In this document: positions 5,724 to 12,702 of the stretch, one piece after another
How positions within the stretch are numbered: the stretch's first letter is position 1
Layout: every line of letters begins with the position of its first letter
Made by a program: the position numbers and the translations under genes
Assembly: GCA_017649745.1 (NCBI GenBank)
Contig: JAGCGE010000041.1
Span: forward strand, 1-18,027
DNA: 18,027 nucleotides
Direction of reading: 5' to 3'
From: Clostridiales bacterium
Lineage (GTDB): Bacteria > Bacillota_A > Clostridia > Saccharofermentanales > Saccharofermentanaceae
Notes under the pieces: generated by a model
Told to the model about the DNA's origin: nothing
The model's database searches: none
Seen by the model: only the letters and a program-made list of their open reading frames with translations

Positions 5724-7982
5724 ATGAAGAAATTTCTAGCAATAAGCTTGTGTTTTATTTTGTTGCTTTCAACAAACGCATGCAAGAAAACTAAGAAAGA
5801 GAATGGTGTTTCAGAAAGATCTTCTTCGCAGGTGATGAGCGACGAAACATATCCCCATGTTTTAAATGAAGAATCATATATGGAATGGTGGGACGATAAA
5901 GAAGTTGAAATACTGCCGGATGCTGTTCGAAAAGCGGAAGTCAGAGATGATGGTTACATGCAATCTGATTTTTGTGCTTCTGTAGGAGGAAAAGTATACT
6001 TCATTCACGAAGGAGAACGTAGCCAGAGAGACACGGAACCATGTGTATATAGATTTCTTTCCTGTTATGATATGGATTCCGACAATAAGAGTGAATTGTG
6101 GTGCGTGGACTTATTTTTGTCTTTTGATGTTGGCAATAATGATTCTATTTCTGTCAGGAACATTCATGAAGCGGATGGAAAGACCAAGGTACTGGTTGAG
6201 AAACATCTGTCCGAAAATATGTCTGTTGAATGGCATGAATATGACGTGAATACAGAAACCGGCGAAATGACCAATGGAAAACCTATAAATATAGATCCAG
6301 ATAACGGAACCAAATTGAATCCTGGTACAGTAGGTGGTTTTGTTTTTGTAGCAGGGAAATACTATTTCTATGGGTATCCTCAAGGCAATAATACATCAGG
6401 AAAACCTGCTATCATTGTTTCTGATGGATCTTCCTGTTCGCAGATTAATACTGATGAGATTGAAATCATAAATGACATTGGAGTATTCGATGATAAAACT
6501 ATTATTGTGAATGGAATATCTGCTCAGACCACTAAAGCATGGCTGATTAGTACAGAGAGTACCAGTATTACCGGAACTATCGATATTCCAGAACAATACC
6601 TTCATTTCAAACAATTAATGAATGGGATGGGTTTTATATCTGTTGAAAATCGAAAACTGATGTGTTGGTCTTTTTCCGAGAAACAAGAAAAGAAGATTCT
6701 TGACTATAATTTTACAGGCATATCATATACAGATTCCCGAGATTCGCAACTTGTTTCAGCGAATGAGAACCAGGTGATTGTGGTAAACACTATAGACGCT
6801 GTTCCACATTTGCATTCTTTGAACAAGTCCTCAAGTAATCCACATATCGGAAAACGTGTAATCAAATGTGCATATTTCCAAGAAGTAACTTCACTTGCTG
6901 CAAAGGCAGTGCAGAGATTTAATGATAGAAGTAACGAATACTATGCAATCATCATCGATGATTATAGATTTTGGAATTTTGTAAATGATGATGCTCTTTC
7001 CGAAGATGCAACGCGAGAATTCAATCGAGCGCGAGGAGAAGCGTCTACAACTCTAATGGCCGATATTGTTTCTGGAAAGGGACCAGATGTATTACTGGAC
7101 GGATCTGATTATATGGAGATCCAAAGTCCTAAATATCTAGTCGACTTAAAGGGAAAGATCGATGAATTGAATCTAAACAAGGACGAGTATTTTCTCCATG
7201 TTTTTGAAATGGCAGAACTGGAAGGCAAAGAATACTTCCTTCCGCTTCAGTTTTCTCTGTCCGGATTTCTTCTGACAGAAGAAAAAGCGGAGAATCGAAA
7301 AGGCGTAAAGATAACTGATTATCAGTCGTTTATACAAACCATATATAATGGGAACGATCCGCTCTTTAGTTTGGCGGATAGAACGACTTACTTCAATTAT
7401 CTTCTTGGAAACAGTTTTGATTTATTTATCGGTGAGAACGGGAAATACGATTTTGATAACAGTGCTTTTCGAGAAATAGCACAATACGTTCAGGCGAATA
7501 TTCCCGAAAAGATTAACATTGAAAGCGGATCGGTTTCTCCAATTGCCAATATTTATGGATATTCGTTTGATAAAAGGAATGGAACAGCTGTTAACGGAAA
7601 GGTATTGATCGGTATTCCATCCCCTGACGAGCGTGGCCCGTATATGCGGTTAGTATCTTGTGCAGCGATTACTGGATGTTCATCATGCCAGGATGGCGCT
7701 TGGGACCTCATTTGTACGATGCTTGATGAAGATGTGCAAACGCAGGATATGTATATCCCGGTTTGCCGAATTGCATTCGAGAAAACCGATATGGATAAAT
7801 CTATTGAGGAGAGCTATATCCGTGCGATTGATAGTTGCTCAAGATATTTCATCAATGACTACACGGCAATCAATATAATTAACGAAGAAATACAGGCATA
7901 CTTTTACGGACAAAAGAGTTTGGATGATGTAATAGCAATTATCAATAATCGAGTATCACTACTACAGGATGAAAGAGGATGA
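5724..7982 (+). CDS. Lipoprotein with solute-binding-protein-like C-terminal half
   Basis: The product (752 residues from this ATG) begins with a lipoprotein signal peptide ending L-S-T-N-A-C, with lipidated C20. Residues of about 50-370 form a region rich in short beta-like segments of unknown family, perhaps a propeller. From about residue 377 it resembles an ABC extracellular solute-binding protein, family 1: A-V-Q-R-F-N-D-R-S near the start of that part, G-P-D-V-L-L-D, Y-L-V-D-L-K, and F-L-P-L-Q-F-S-L-S-G-F-L-L. Typical family-1 binding proteins are about 400-450 residues, so this is a two-part protein of unusual size. GTG at 5712 is an alternative start, but it leaves only one base after AGAAGGA. 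No permease pair or ATPase is adjacent, so it may sense or capture a ligand rather than feed a normal importer. Confidence 0.8.
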   Translation: MKKFLAISLCFILLLSTNACKKTKKENGVSERSSSQVMSDETYPHVLNEESYMEWWDDKEVEILPDAVRKAEVRDDGYMQSDFCASVGGKVYFIHEGERSQRDTEPCVYRFLSCYDMDSDNKSELWCVDLFLSFDVGNNDSISVRNIHEADGKTKVLVEKHLSENMSVEWHEYDVNTETGEMTNGKPINIDPDNGTKLNPGTVGGFVFVAGKYYFYGYPQGNNTSGKPAIIVSDGSSCSQINTDEIEIINDIGVFDDKTIIVNGISAQTTKAWLISTESTSITGTIDIPEQYLHFKQLMNGMGFISVENRKLMCWSFSEKQEKKILDYNFTGISYTDSRDSQLVSANENQVIVVNTIDAVPHLHSLNKSSSNPHIGKRVIKCAYFQEVTSLAAKAVQRFNDRSNEYYAIIIDDYRFWNFVNDDALSEDATREFNRARGEASTTLMADIVSGKGPDVLLDGSDYMEIQSPKYLVDLKGKIDELNLNKDEYFLHVFEMAELEGKEYFLPLQFSLSGFLLTEEKAENRKGVKITDYQSFIQTIYNGNDPLFSLADRTTYFNYLLGNSFDLFIGENGKYDFDNSAFREIAQYVQANIPEKINIESGSVSPIANIYGYSFDKRNGTAVNGKVLIGIPSPDERGPYMRLVSCAAITGCSSCQDGAWDLICTMLDEDVQTQDMYIPVCRIAFEKTDMDKSIEESYIRAIDSCSRYFINDYTAINIINEEIQAYFYGQKSLDDVIAIINNRVSLLQDERG

Positions 7983-8051
7983 ATAGTCCGGTAAATCATA
8001 TATGAAGTATCCAGAGTTGTAAGATCAAGGTTAGTATAAACGTGGATAATG

Positions 8052-8098
8052 CTTTAAAGCGCAAAGTTTTGCGCTTTAAAGTTGAAGTTAAAGCGCAA
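8052..8098. promoter_or_regulatory. Operator: 30-bp palindrome plus a third half-site
   Basis: CTTTAAAGCGCAAA (8052-8065) and its exact reverse complement (8068-8081) are separated by GT, a near-continuous 30-bp palindrome. The core AAAGCGCAA occurs at 8056-8064 on the plus strand, 8069-8077 on the minus strand and again at 8090-8098 on the plus strand inside the promoter spacer. This is a likely autoregulatory operator for the regulator gene that follows. Confidence 0.7.
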
Positions 8099-8110
8099 AG
8101 GTGCTACAAT
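8082..8110 (+). promoter_or_regulatory. Sigma-A promoter of the AlbA_2 regulator gene
   Basis: TTGAAG (8082-8087), an exact 17-bp spacer and TACAAT (8105-8110) form a good promoter. The palindrome ends at the first base before the -35 and the third half-site fills the spacer, so a bound protein should block RNA polymerase. Confidence 0.7.
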
Positions 8111-8136
8111 GACGAAAAAGAGCAAGAGGTTTCGTC

Positions 8137-9522
8137 ATGAGAGATATTGATACAATAGCAAAAGATAATGAAAACCAGGTCATTGAGTGGAAAGAATCAT
8201 GGCAGGACAAATATCTGGAATGGATCTGTGGCTATGCGAATGCCCAGGGCGGAACGCTTTACATTGGGATAAATGACGATGGTGATGTAGTAGGTTTGGA
8301 TGCTAAAACAGTGAAGAAACTGTTGGAAGACATCCCTAATAAGATCACAGCTGCTTTTGGAATAACATGCGATGTTAATCAAGAAACGAGAAATAGGAAA
8401 AAGTATATTCAGATCCTAGTGAAGAAGGCAAGAATGCCGATAAATCTCCACGGAAGGTATTTTTATCGGACTGGAAGCGTTAAAAAGGAAATAACAGGAT
8501 TTGAGCTGACCGAATATATTATAAAAGCCACGGGATCGTCTTTTGATGCCATGATTTCCGATTTTGAACGCAAAAGACTTACTTTTGACGCTTTTGAGAA
8601 AAAGTATGTTAAGGCTACGCAAAAAGAGCTGGACTTGGATAATGACCTTGTGAGTTTTAAGCTTATGCTCGAAGATGGCCAAATGACAAACGCGGGAGTG
8701 CTTTTTGCGGATCAATGGAGTATTCATCACTCAAGAGTGTTCTGTACAAGGTGGAATGGCTTAGAGAAAGCAGGTTCAATTCAGGATGCGCTTGATGATT
8801 CCGAGTTTACAGGAAGTTTGGTCGATCTTTTCGACAAATCGATGGCTTTTATCAAAGGCAATACCCGAAGAGGATGGAGAAAAGAGAAAGACCATAGGAT
8901 CGAATTGCCGGATTATCCAGAAAGAGCTTTGGAAGAAGGACTGGTCAATGCGCTGATACACAGGAGTTATCTTCAGACTGGTGTACATATTCAAGTAGAT
9001 ATTTATGATGATCGTCTGGTAATAACTAATCCAGGCGGAATGTATGATGGATCAGAAGTGCAAAACCTTGATCTGCGGCACGTGCCATCAAAGCTGAGGA
9101 ATCCGATACTGGCTGATATGTTTGGTCGTCTTCGACTAATGGAGCGCCGTGGCAGTGGATTTAAGACAATACTGGATGCTTATGCGCAACAGGAGCGATA
9201 TACGGAAGAACTCCGACCAGAGTTCTATACGGACGGATACAACTTCTTCCTGACATTGTGGAATTTGAACTATGCATATTTTAAAGCGCAAGATAAAGCG
9301 CAAAATAAAGCGCAAAATGAAGCCGGTACACTGTCGGATCGAGAATACCTATTGCTATTACTGCGTGAAAACCCATCTGTAACACAGAAAGAACTGGCCT
9401 CGGTAATGAATATCTCTCGGAGATCCGTACAGCTGTTGATGAAGGAACTGACCGAAGAGGGAGTCATAGAGAGAATCGGATCCAAAAAGGTTGGGGCGTG
9501 GATAGTGAAGATAACGGAATGA
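8137..9522 (+). CDS. AlbA_2 domain / HATPase / winged-helix transcriptional regulator
   Basis: The 461-residue product matches the family often named RecG-like or AlbA_2 (Schlafen-type) ATP-binding regulators. An AlbA_2 domain spans about 12-125 (E-W-K-E-S ... G-Y-A-N-A-Q-G-G-T-L-Y-I-G-I). A GHKL-like HATPase domain follows (about 260-350: E-G-L-V-N-A-L-I-H-R-S-Y; L-V-I-T-N-P-G-G; R-R-G-S-G-F). A winged HTH lies near 400-458 (V-T-Q-K-E-L-A-S-V-M-N-I-S-R-R-S-V-Q). It probably controls its own promoter. The linker before the HTH (383-396) is K-A-Q-D-K-A-Q-N-K-A-Q-N-E-A, encoded by a 12-bp tandem repeat whose core AAAGCGCAA is the promoter motif. AAGAGG lies about 7 bases before the ATG. It is monocistronic and converges with the next gene. 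Confidence 0.85.
   Translation: MRDIDTIAKDNENQVIEWKESWQDKYLEWICGYANAQGGTLYIGINDDGDVVGLDAKTVKKLLEDIPNKITAAFGITCDVNQETRNRKKYIQILVKKARMPINLHGRYFYRTGSVKKEITGFELTEYIIKATGSSFDAMISDFERKRLTFDAFEKKYVKATQKELDLDNDLVSFKLMLEDGQMTNAGVLFADQWSIHHSRVFCTRWNGLEKAGSIQDALDDSEFTGSLVDLFDKSMAFIKGNTRRGWRKEKDHRIELPDYPERALEEGLVNALIHRSYLQTGVHIQVDIYDDRLVITNPGGMYDGSEVQNLDLRHVPSKLRNPILADMFGRLRLMERRGSGFKTILDAYAQQERYTEELRPEFYTDGYNFFLTLWNLNYAYFKAQDKAQNKAQNEAGTLSDREYLLLLLRENPSVTQKELASVMNISRRSVQLLMKELTEEGVIERIGSKKVGAWIVKITE
9283..9318 (+). repeat. 12-bp tandem repeat in the coding sequence that repeats the promoter motif
   Basis: AAAGCGCAA occurs at 9283-9291, 9295-9303 and 9307-9315, an exact 12-bp period with GAT, AAT and AAT between. 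It encodes the K-A-Q-[D/N] linker of the regulator and equals the core of the operator at 8052-8098. Confidence 0.85.
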
Positions 9523-9578
9523 ATATAGTCTTATCCCCAAACAGGCAAGCACTGAAGAAGTTGCATCAGTATTTGCTG

Positions 9579-10508
9579 TTACCTTACAGTAGCTTGTATT
9601 CTTTGGACTAACCGTTGAAACAACTCTTCTTCTGTTTCAAAAATGATCATAGACTGTTGAAGAATATCAAAGTGTGGTTTGTTTGATGAATCGAACTCTT
9701 TCTTTCTACAACAAACTATAACCTGTTTTCCTTTTCCGAGAGCGTATCCTGCTTCATAGTAAGCGCCGTTATTTGGAAAAGTAGCATCCATGACGAGAAA
9801 TTTACTCCTTCTGATTTCATATAATATCTCAGGCACTATTTGATTGTTGTGTTCTTTATGATCTATACGCATGTCAGAATAACCACACTCTCGAATTGCT
9901 CTGGCAAAAGTATTACTAATTGATTCTGTTTCTTTAGAAAAACTCATAGCAATAAATCCTTGCTTCAAGGTGTTATCTTCGCTAGATAAATATTCTATAC
10001 GTTTTAGTCCGCTAGCACTAATTCGGTAACTATCCGATTCTCGAATTAAATATCCAAGGTCAGCTAAAACATTCAAAAACCCATAATGTTCTTCAATCTC
10101 AGTGTCGGCGAATAATGCTCTTGCTATCCACTTATTATCAGGAAATTTCCAGGAGTACTCCGGATAAACCCTATATAGATTCAGTAGAACCCTATCCACT
10201 TTTTCGGAAAAAGACATTGGATATGATATCCTTGCCAGGTTAATTGCATTTTTACTATCTGAGTCCTGAATCTTATAAGAGGGTTCAAAAAAGAAAAAAA
10301 GGTTCTGGACATCAGATTCTTTCATGACATATTCAAAAATCAGATTAGCATACTTTCGTTTTGGTTGAGACTCAGAGTCGAGAATTGTTGATCCTATTGA
10401 GAAATACTTGTTATACATATCACAAGCGAAAGAATATCGATTTGTTGAAAAATTATTTTTATCAAAGCAACGATCTCCGTTACATAGTGGACATTTGGGT
10501 GTATTCAT
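9579..10508 (-). CDS. Zinc-ribbon protein with nucleoside-deoxyribosyltransferase-like C-terminal domain
   Basis: The 309-residue product begins with a degenerate zinc ribbon (C6-P-L-C9, C14, C29; the partner of C29 seems replaced in C-D-M-Y). A helical, winged-helix-like middle follows (about 100-180: L-A-D-L-G-Y-L-I-R-E ... Y-R-I-S-A-S-G). The C-terminal part (about 182-300) has the hallmarks of the nucleoside 2-deoxyribosyltransferase/TIR-like fold: G-F-I-A-M-S-F near the start, V-M-D-A-T-F (D241) and Y-Y-E252-A-G-Y-A-L-G-K-G-K-Q-V-I, where the Glu is the expected catalytic residue. Such domains process nucleotides or NAD-like molecules and occur in bacterial defence proteins; that role here is inference. 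ATG at 10508 lies 10 bases from AAGGAG; a GTG two codons upstream is too close. It stands alone with its own promoter region. Confidence 0.7.
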   Translation of the reverse strand: MNTPKCPLCNGDRCFDKNNFSTNRYSFACDMYNKYFSIGSTILDSESQPKRKYANLIFEYVMKESDVQNLFFFFEPSYKIQDSDSKNAINLARISYPMSFSEKVDRVLLNLYRVYPEYSWKFPDNKWIARALFADTEIEEHYGFLNVLADLGYLIRESDSYRISASGLKRIEYLSSEDNTLKQGFIAMSFSKETESISNTFARAIRECGYSDMRIDHKEHNNQIVPEILYEIRRSKFLVMDATFPNNGAYYEAGYALGKGKQVIVCCRKKEFDSSNKPHFDILQQSMIIFETEEELFQRLVQRIQATVR

Positions 10509-10738
10509 AAGCACAAGACTCCTTTTTTTCTATCATATTGATATAGTTTACTATTTTATAGTGATTCGAACTTTTGTTACGAAGTAAAACGATGCTTTTC
10601 AAGATAATATCTTCTTACGATAACGCTGCTATTTCTGCAAATTGTTTCAAGAAATGAATAACCTCGGCAATGTAGTTTACTGAGTTGGATTCTCGAAAAA
10701 GCTATACAATGTTCGTGAGGATGCTGTTATCAACGAAA
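10509..10738. other. Intergenic gap without a recognisable gene
   Basis: This A/T-rich stretch holds the ribosome site (AAAAAGGAG on the minus strand) of the gene ending at 9579 and a TATAAAAT-like minus-strand -10 near 10551-10560 without a convincing -35. I see no coding sequence. Confidence 0.4.
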
Positions 10739-10789
10739 ATCCTCAGTCAAGGGGGGCTTTCTTCTAAGCGAATCCCCTTGACTGAGGAT
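10739..10789 (-). terminator. Strong terminator of the DUF4417/toxin/immunity operon
   Basis: A perfect 16-bp stem pairs 10739-10754 with 10774-10789 (ATCCTCAGTCAAGGGG and its complement) around a 19-base loop. On the minus strand the stem runs straight into TTTT. It lies 20 bp beyond the last gene of the minus-strand operon. Confidence 0.75.
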
Positions 10790-10807
10790 AGTTGAAAACC
10801 ACCTGAA

Positions 10808-10993
10808 TCAGGAGATTTCCATTAATTCATTGAAGTTGTATGTGACTACATCCACGGGATATTCGTGCTCATCCCATAACTCAACTTCACATGCTGGTCC
10901 TGAGGAGTACACACTGACAACAATTCCAATTGTCCCAACAGGATAGTCTTCCTTGGGAACTAAAGTTTTTACTTTTGAGTATTCTTTTATCAT
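10808..10993 (-). CDS. DUF4926-like putative immunity protein
   Basis: The 61-residue product resembles the DUF4926 family: a short SH3-like all-beta protein with Y-S-K-V-K-T-L-V-P-K-E-D-Y-P-V-G-T-I-G-I-V-V-S-V-Y near the start, then A-C-E-V-E-L-W-D and a closing F-N-E-L-M-E-I. Members are commonly encoded beside polymorphic-toxin C-terminal domains and are regarded as immunity proteins. Here the start ATG overlaps the stop of the DUF6883-like gene by four bases, so toxin and antidote would be made together. It is the last gene before the terminator. The function is inferred from family and position, not shown. Confidence 0.75.
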   Translation of the reverse strand: MIKEYSKVKTLVPKEDYPVGTIGIVVSVYSSGPACEVELWDEHEYPVDVVTYNFNELMEIS

Positions 10994-11445
10994 CGTTTTC
11001 CCTCCAAATAGTTTGTAATGAGACGTGGGATGGTTTTCCCCTTGTCGATCTGATAAACTGCAATCACGTTCTTTGTTTTTCCGTTTGGTCCGGTCACGGG
11101 AATCTTATATTTGAATTTTGTCCCGTATTCTGATTGGGAAACTTCATAGGGCTTTTTGCCGGAAGTAACATAATCATGAATCTGACTTATCAAACCTTTG
11201 GCATTACCCTTATTATATCCCAATCCTTTCTCGTATGCCTCGGCTTTTCCGGAAGCGTTTGGATTACTGGGATCCAAAGAATAGTTGATAAACTTCTCGC
11301 TAGGTGTTACCGCTTTCTGATAGTTTGGCATTGAGTTATTGATACCTGAGGAAACACTCTCCACAGTTTGTTTCAACTCACCTTGTTCAAAGCTTCCCTG
11401 AGAACCCTTTCCAGCGTTGGACTGACCACTGTCTTCACCATTCAT
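10990..11445 (-). CDS. Orphan DUF6883-like toxin domain protein
   Basis: The 151-residue product has a low-complexity Gly/Ser/Gln head (1-30) and, from about residue 50, the DUF6883 pattern: Y-S-L-D-P-S-N-P-N-A-S-G-K-A-E-A-Y-E-K-G-L-G-Y, then I-P-V-T-G-P-N-G-K-T-K-N-V-I-A-V-Y-Q-I-D-K-G and the end motif I-P-R-L-I-T-N-Y. DUF6883 usually forms the toxic tip of large secreted polymorphic toxins. Here the long delivery part is absent and only a short linker-like head remains. I chose ATG at 11445: GGAGG lies 8 bases upstream and the ATG overlaps the DUF4417 stop as ATGA. A GTG three codons earlier falls inside the ribosome site. The gene is coupled at both ends to its neighbours. The toxic activity is inferred. 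Confidence 0.7.
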   Translation of the reverse strand: MNGEDSGQSNAGKGSQGSFEQGELKQTVESVSSGINNSMPNYQKAVTPSEKFINYSLDPSNPNASGKAEAYEKGLGYNKGNAKGLISQIHDYVTSGKKPYEVSQSEYGTKFKYKIPVTGPNGKTKNVIAVYQIDKGKTIPRLITNYLEGKR

Positions 11446-12209
11446 GCGGCACACCTCCCTTGATTTCTTTCTCTCAGGGAGTTCTGAGGGATTACCACCT
11501 TGATTCCGTGGTCGATAGCGTATTGGAATAGCTTCAGCGAAGTTTCATCTTTGCCACACACAGAATAGACCACGATAATCTTAAGATCAAGGTGATCGAC
11601 AGCATATTTGACGGCTGCTTTGAGAAGACGTCTTTCTGATGCTCGTCGAACATGACCTTTAGTGCTAAATGCGACAACTTCACACGCATCCAACCCTGTA
11701 AAAAAGAATTCGAGAGAGTCCTCTGAAATATAGGTGATGCTTGGAATAGCTACAGCGTGAAGCTCAACGATGAACCAAAGAGTCACTATACGGGCTTTCC
11801 AAAGACGAATCATGTTTTCTATCTTGTGGAGATCTCCAAACTGACTATAGTCAGGAGAAATCAAAAATTTTACGTCTCTGAATCTTTCCTTGTAGAACGA
11901 AAGAAGCGTCTTGTCATGGTAGTAAATGGCGTTGAAAAGACCGCAAATACCATCAAATACATTATCGTAAAGGTAGAAGCACACACCGGTGTATGCTGTC
12001 TTATGGTAATTTCCTGGCTGATTGTACAGAGCAAGGTAGTCTGGGACTATATCTGTGCTACAGTACAAAAGTGGAATGTCTAGTTCACCGACTGTATAAG
12101 TCTTATTTGTATAATTCAGGTAGTTCAGATTAAGTAAACGACGAAGATCTTTTTTACATCTTGCGATCGTGCCGTCATCTAAACGTATTTTTGTAGATAT
12201 ATTTCGCAT
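11442..12209 (-). CDS. DUF4417 domain protein
   Basis: The 255-residue product matches DUF4417 (often plasmid, phage or integrative-element encoded, function unknown): D-I-P-L-L near residue 45, the central G-V-C-F-Y-L-Y-D-N-V-F-D-G, F-L-I-S-P-D-Y-S-Q-F-G-D with the conserved S-P-D-[FY]-S, A-I-P-S-I-T-Y, F-F-F-T-G-L-D and I-I-V-V-Y. The start is the ATG at 12209, preceded at 8 bases by AAAGGAGGG; a TTG 10 codons upstream is excluded because that ribosome site lies inside it. It heads a three-gene operon whose next two genes look like a toxin and its immunity protein, an association I have not met described. The promoter may be the minus-strand one at 12547-12575, giving a leader of about 330 bases. 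Confidence 0.75.
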   Translation of the reverse strand: MRNISTKIRLDDGTIARCKKDLRRLLNLNYLNYTNKTYTVGELDIPLLYCSTDIVPDYLALYNQPGNYHKTAYTGVCFYLYDNVFDGICGLFNAIYYHDKTLLSFYKERFRDVKFLISPDYSQFGDLHKIENMIRLWKARIVTLWFIVELHAVAIPSITYISEDSLEFFFTGLDACEVVAFSTKGHVRRASERRLLKAAVKYAVDHLDLKIIVVYSVCGKDETSLKLFQYAIDHGIKVVIPQNSLRERNQGRCAA

Positions 12210-12358
12210 ATGGATTCCCTCCTTTCGCGATTTCAACAAGGCATTGAAGAGATTTACCTTGAGGGATAACTACATTTGGAGTAGTCATCATCTACAAAAA
12301 CAAGGCTGGTGGCAATCCCATTTCAACAGAAATTAAATAGGATTGCTGAAAGACAACC

Positions 12359-12387
12359 TTGATTTCGGATCCGAATATATCTACAAT
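12359..12387 (+). promoter_or_regulatory. Promoter of a possible small RNA, with palindrome in the spacer
   Basis: TTGATT (12359-12364), a 17-bp spacer and TACAAT (12382-12387) form a good promoter with no gene directly behind it. TTCGGATCCGAA, a perfect 12-bp palindrome, occupies 12364-12375 at the start of the spacer and could be an operator. Confidence 0.55.
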
Positions 12388-12393
12388 AAAAGT

Positions 12394-12465
12394 GAAGTTT
12401 GAGTAGAAATATTCGAGATCTGGCACGGAATTGGTTGTTAGCGCAACAAATCAGTGCCTTTTTTT
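12394..12465 (+). ncRNA. Candidate small RNA of about 72 bases
   Basis: The region lies between the promoter at 12359-12387 and a terminator. No open reading frame of useful length or ribosome site is seen. It would be transcribed opposite to the leader of the DUF4417 operon, so an antisense role is possible. Ends are estimated from the promoter and the T run. Confidence 0.35.
12422..12465 (+). terminator. Rho-independent terminator
   Basis: GGCAC (12422-12426) pairs with GTGCC (12454-12458), with an inner TTGTT/AACAA pair, followed by seven Ts (12459-12465). The T run is on the plus strand, yet no plus-strand gene precedes it, which supports a small transcript from 12394. Confidence 0.6.
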
Positions 12466-12516
12466 ATTTTCAAACAATTTACATCACCTCCAAGTCGATT
12501 CTCCTTGAGTGGTTAC

Positions 12517-12545
12517 ATGTTAGCGTGTTCGCTAATATCTAACAT
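12517..12545. promoter_or_regulatory. Nested inverted repeats, candidate XRE operator
   Basis: ATGTTAG/CTAACAT (12517-12523 with 12539-12545) encloses TTAGCG/CGCTAA (12520-12525 with 12530-12535). It sits at the predicted start of the minus-strand transcript, where a repressor would block it. Confidence 0.45.
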
Positions 12546-12546
12546 C

Positions 12547-12575
12547 AGTTTATTTTGTTTTCTACATCTTGTCAA
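12547..12575 (-). promoter_or_regulatory. Minus-strand promoter, divergent from the XRE gene
   Basis: On the minus strand TTGACA (12575-12570), a 17-bp spacer and TAAACT (12552-12547) form a promoter reading toward DUF4417. The start site would be near 12540. Confidence 0.55.
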
Positions 12576-12590
12576 GTTATCATTGGCCAA

Positions 12591-12606
12591 ACACAATATA
12601 TTGTGT
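12591..12606. promoter_or_regulatory. 16-bp perfect palindrome between divergent promoters
   Basis: ACACAATATATTGTGT is a perfect palindrome lying between the minus-strand promoter and the XRE promoter. It is a good candidate operator for the XRE repressor. Confidence 0.55.
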
Positions 12607-12629
12607 ATTTGAGGATGCAGTAACTTTTG

Positions 12630-12658
12630 TTGACGAAAAATGTGTATAGATTTATACT
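12630..12658 (+). promoter_or_regulatory. Sigma-A promoter of the XRE-ImmA pair
   Basis: TTGACG (12630-12635), an exact 17-bp spacer and TATACT (12653-12658) form a strong promoter about 45 bp before the XRE start codon. Confidence 0.7.
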
Positions 12659-12702
12659 GTAAGCGAAAATGCGAACATATATGCATGGAAGGGAGCATCT
12701 TT

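Noticed and set aside
9523..9578. Terminator between the two convergent genes
   Set aside because: Only an imperfect AGCACTGA/TCAGT..TGCT pairing with no T run could be found.
12175..12291. Minus-strand 38-codon frame starting M-M-T-T-P-N-V-V-I-P and overlapping the DUF4417 start
   Set aside because: It reads somewhat like protein, but there is no ribosome site before it and it contains the ribosome site of the next gene; at most a leader peptide.
12513..12698. Minus-strand frame of 61 codons opposite the XRE promoter
   Set aside because: It overlaps the XRE promoter and palindromes, lacks a ribosome site and resembles nothing.
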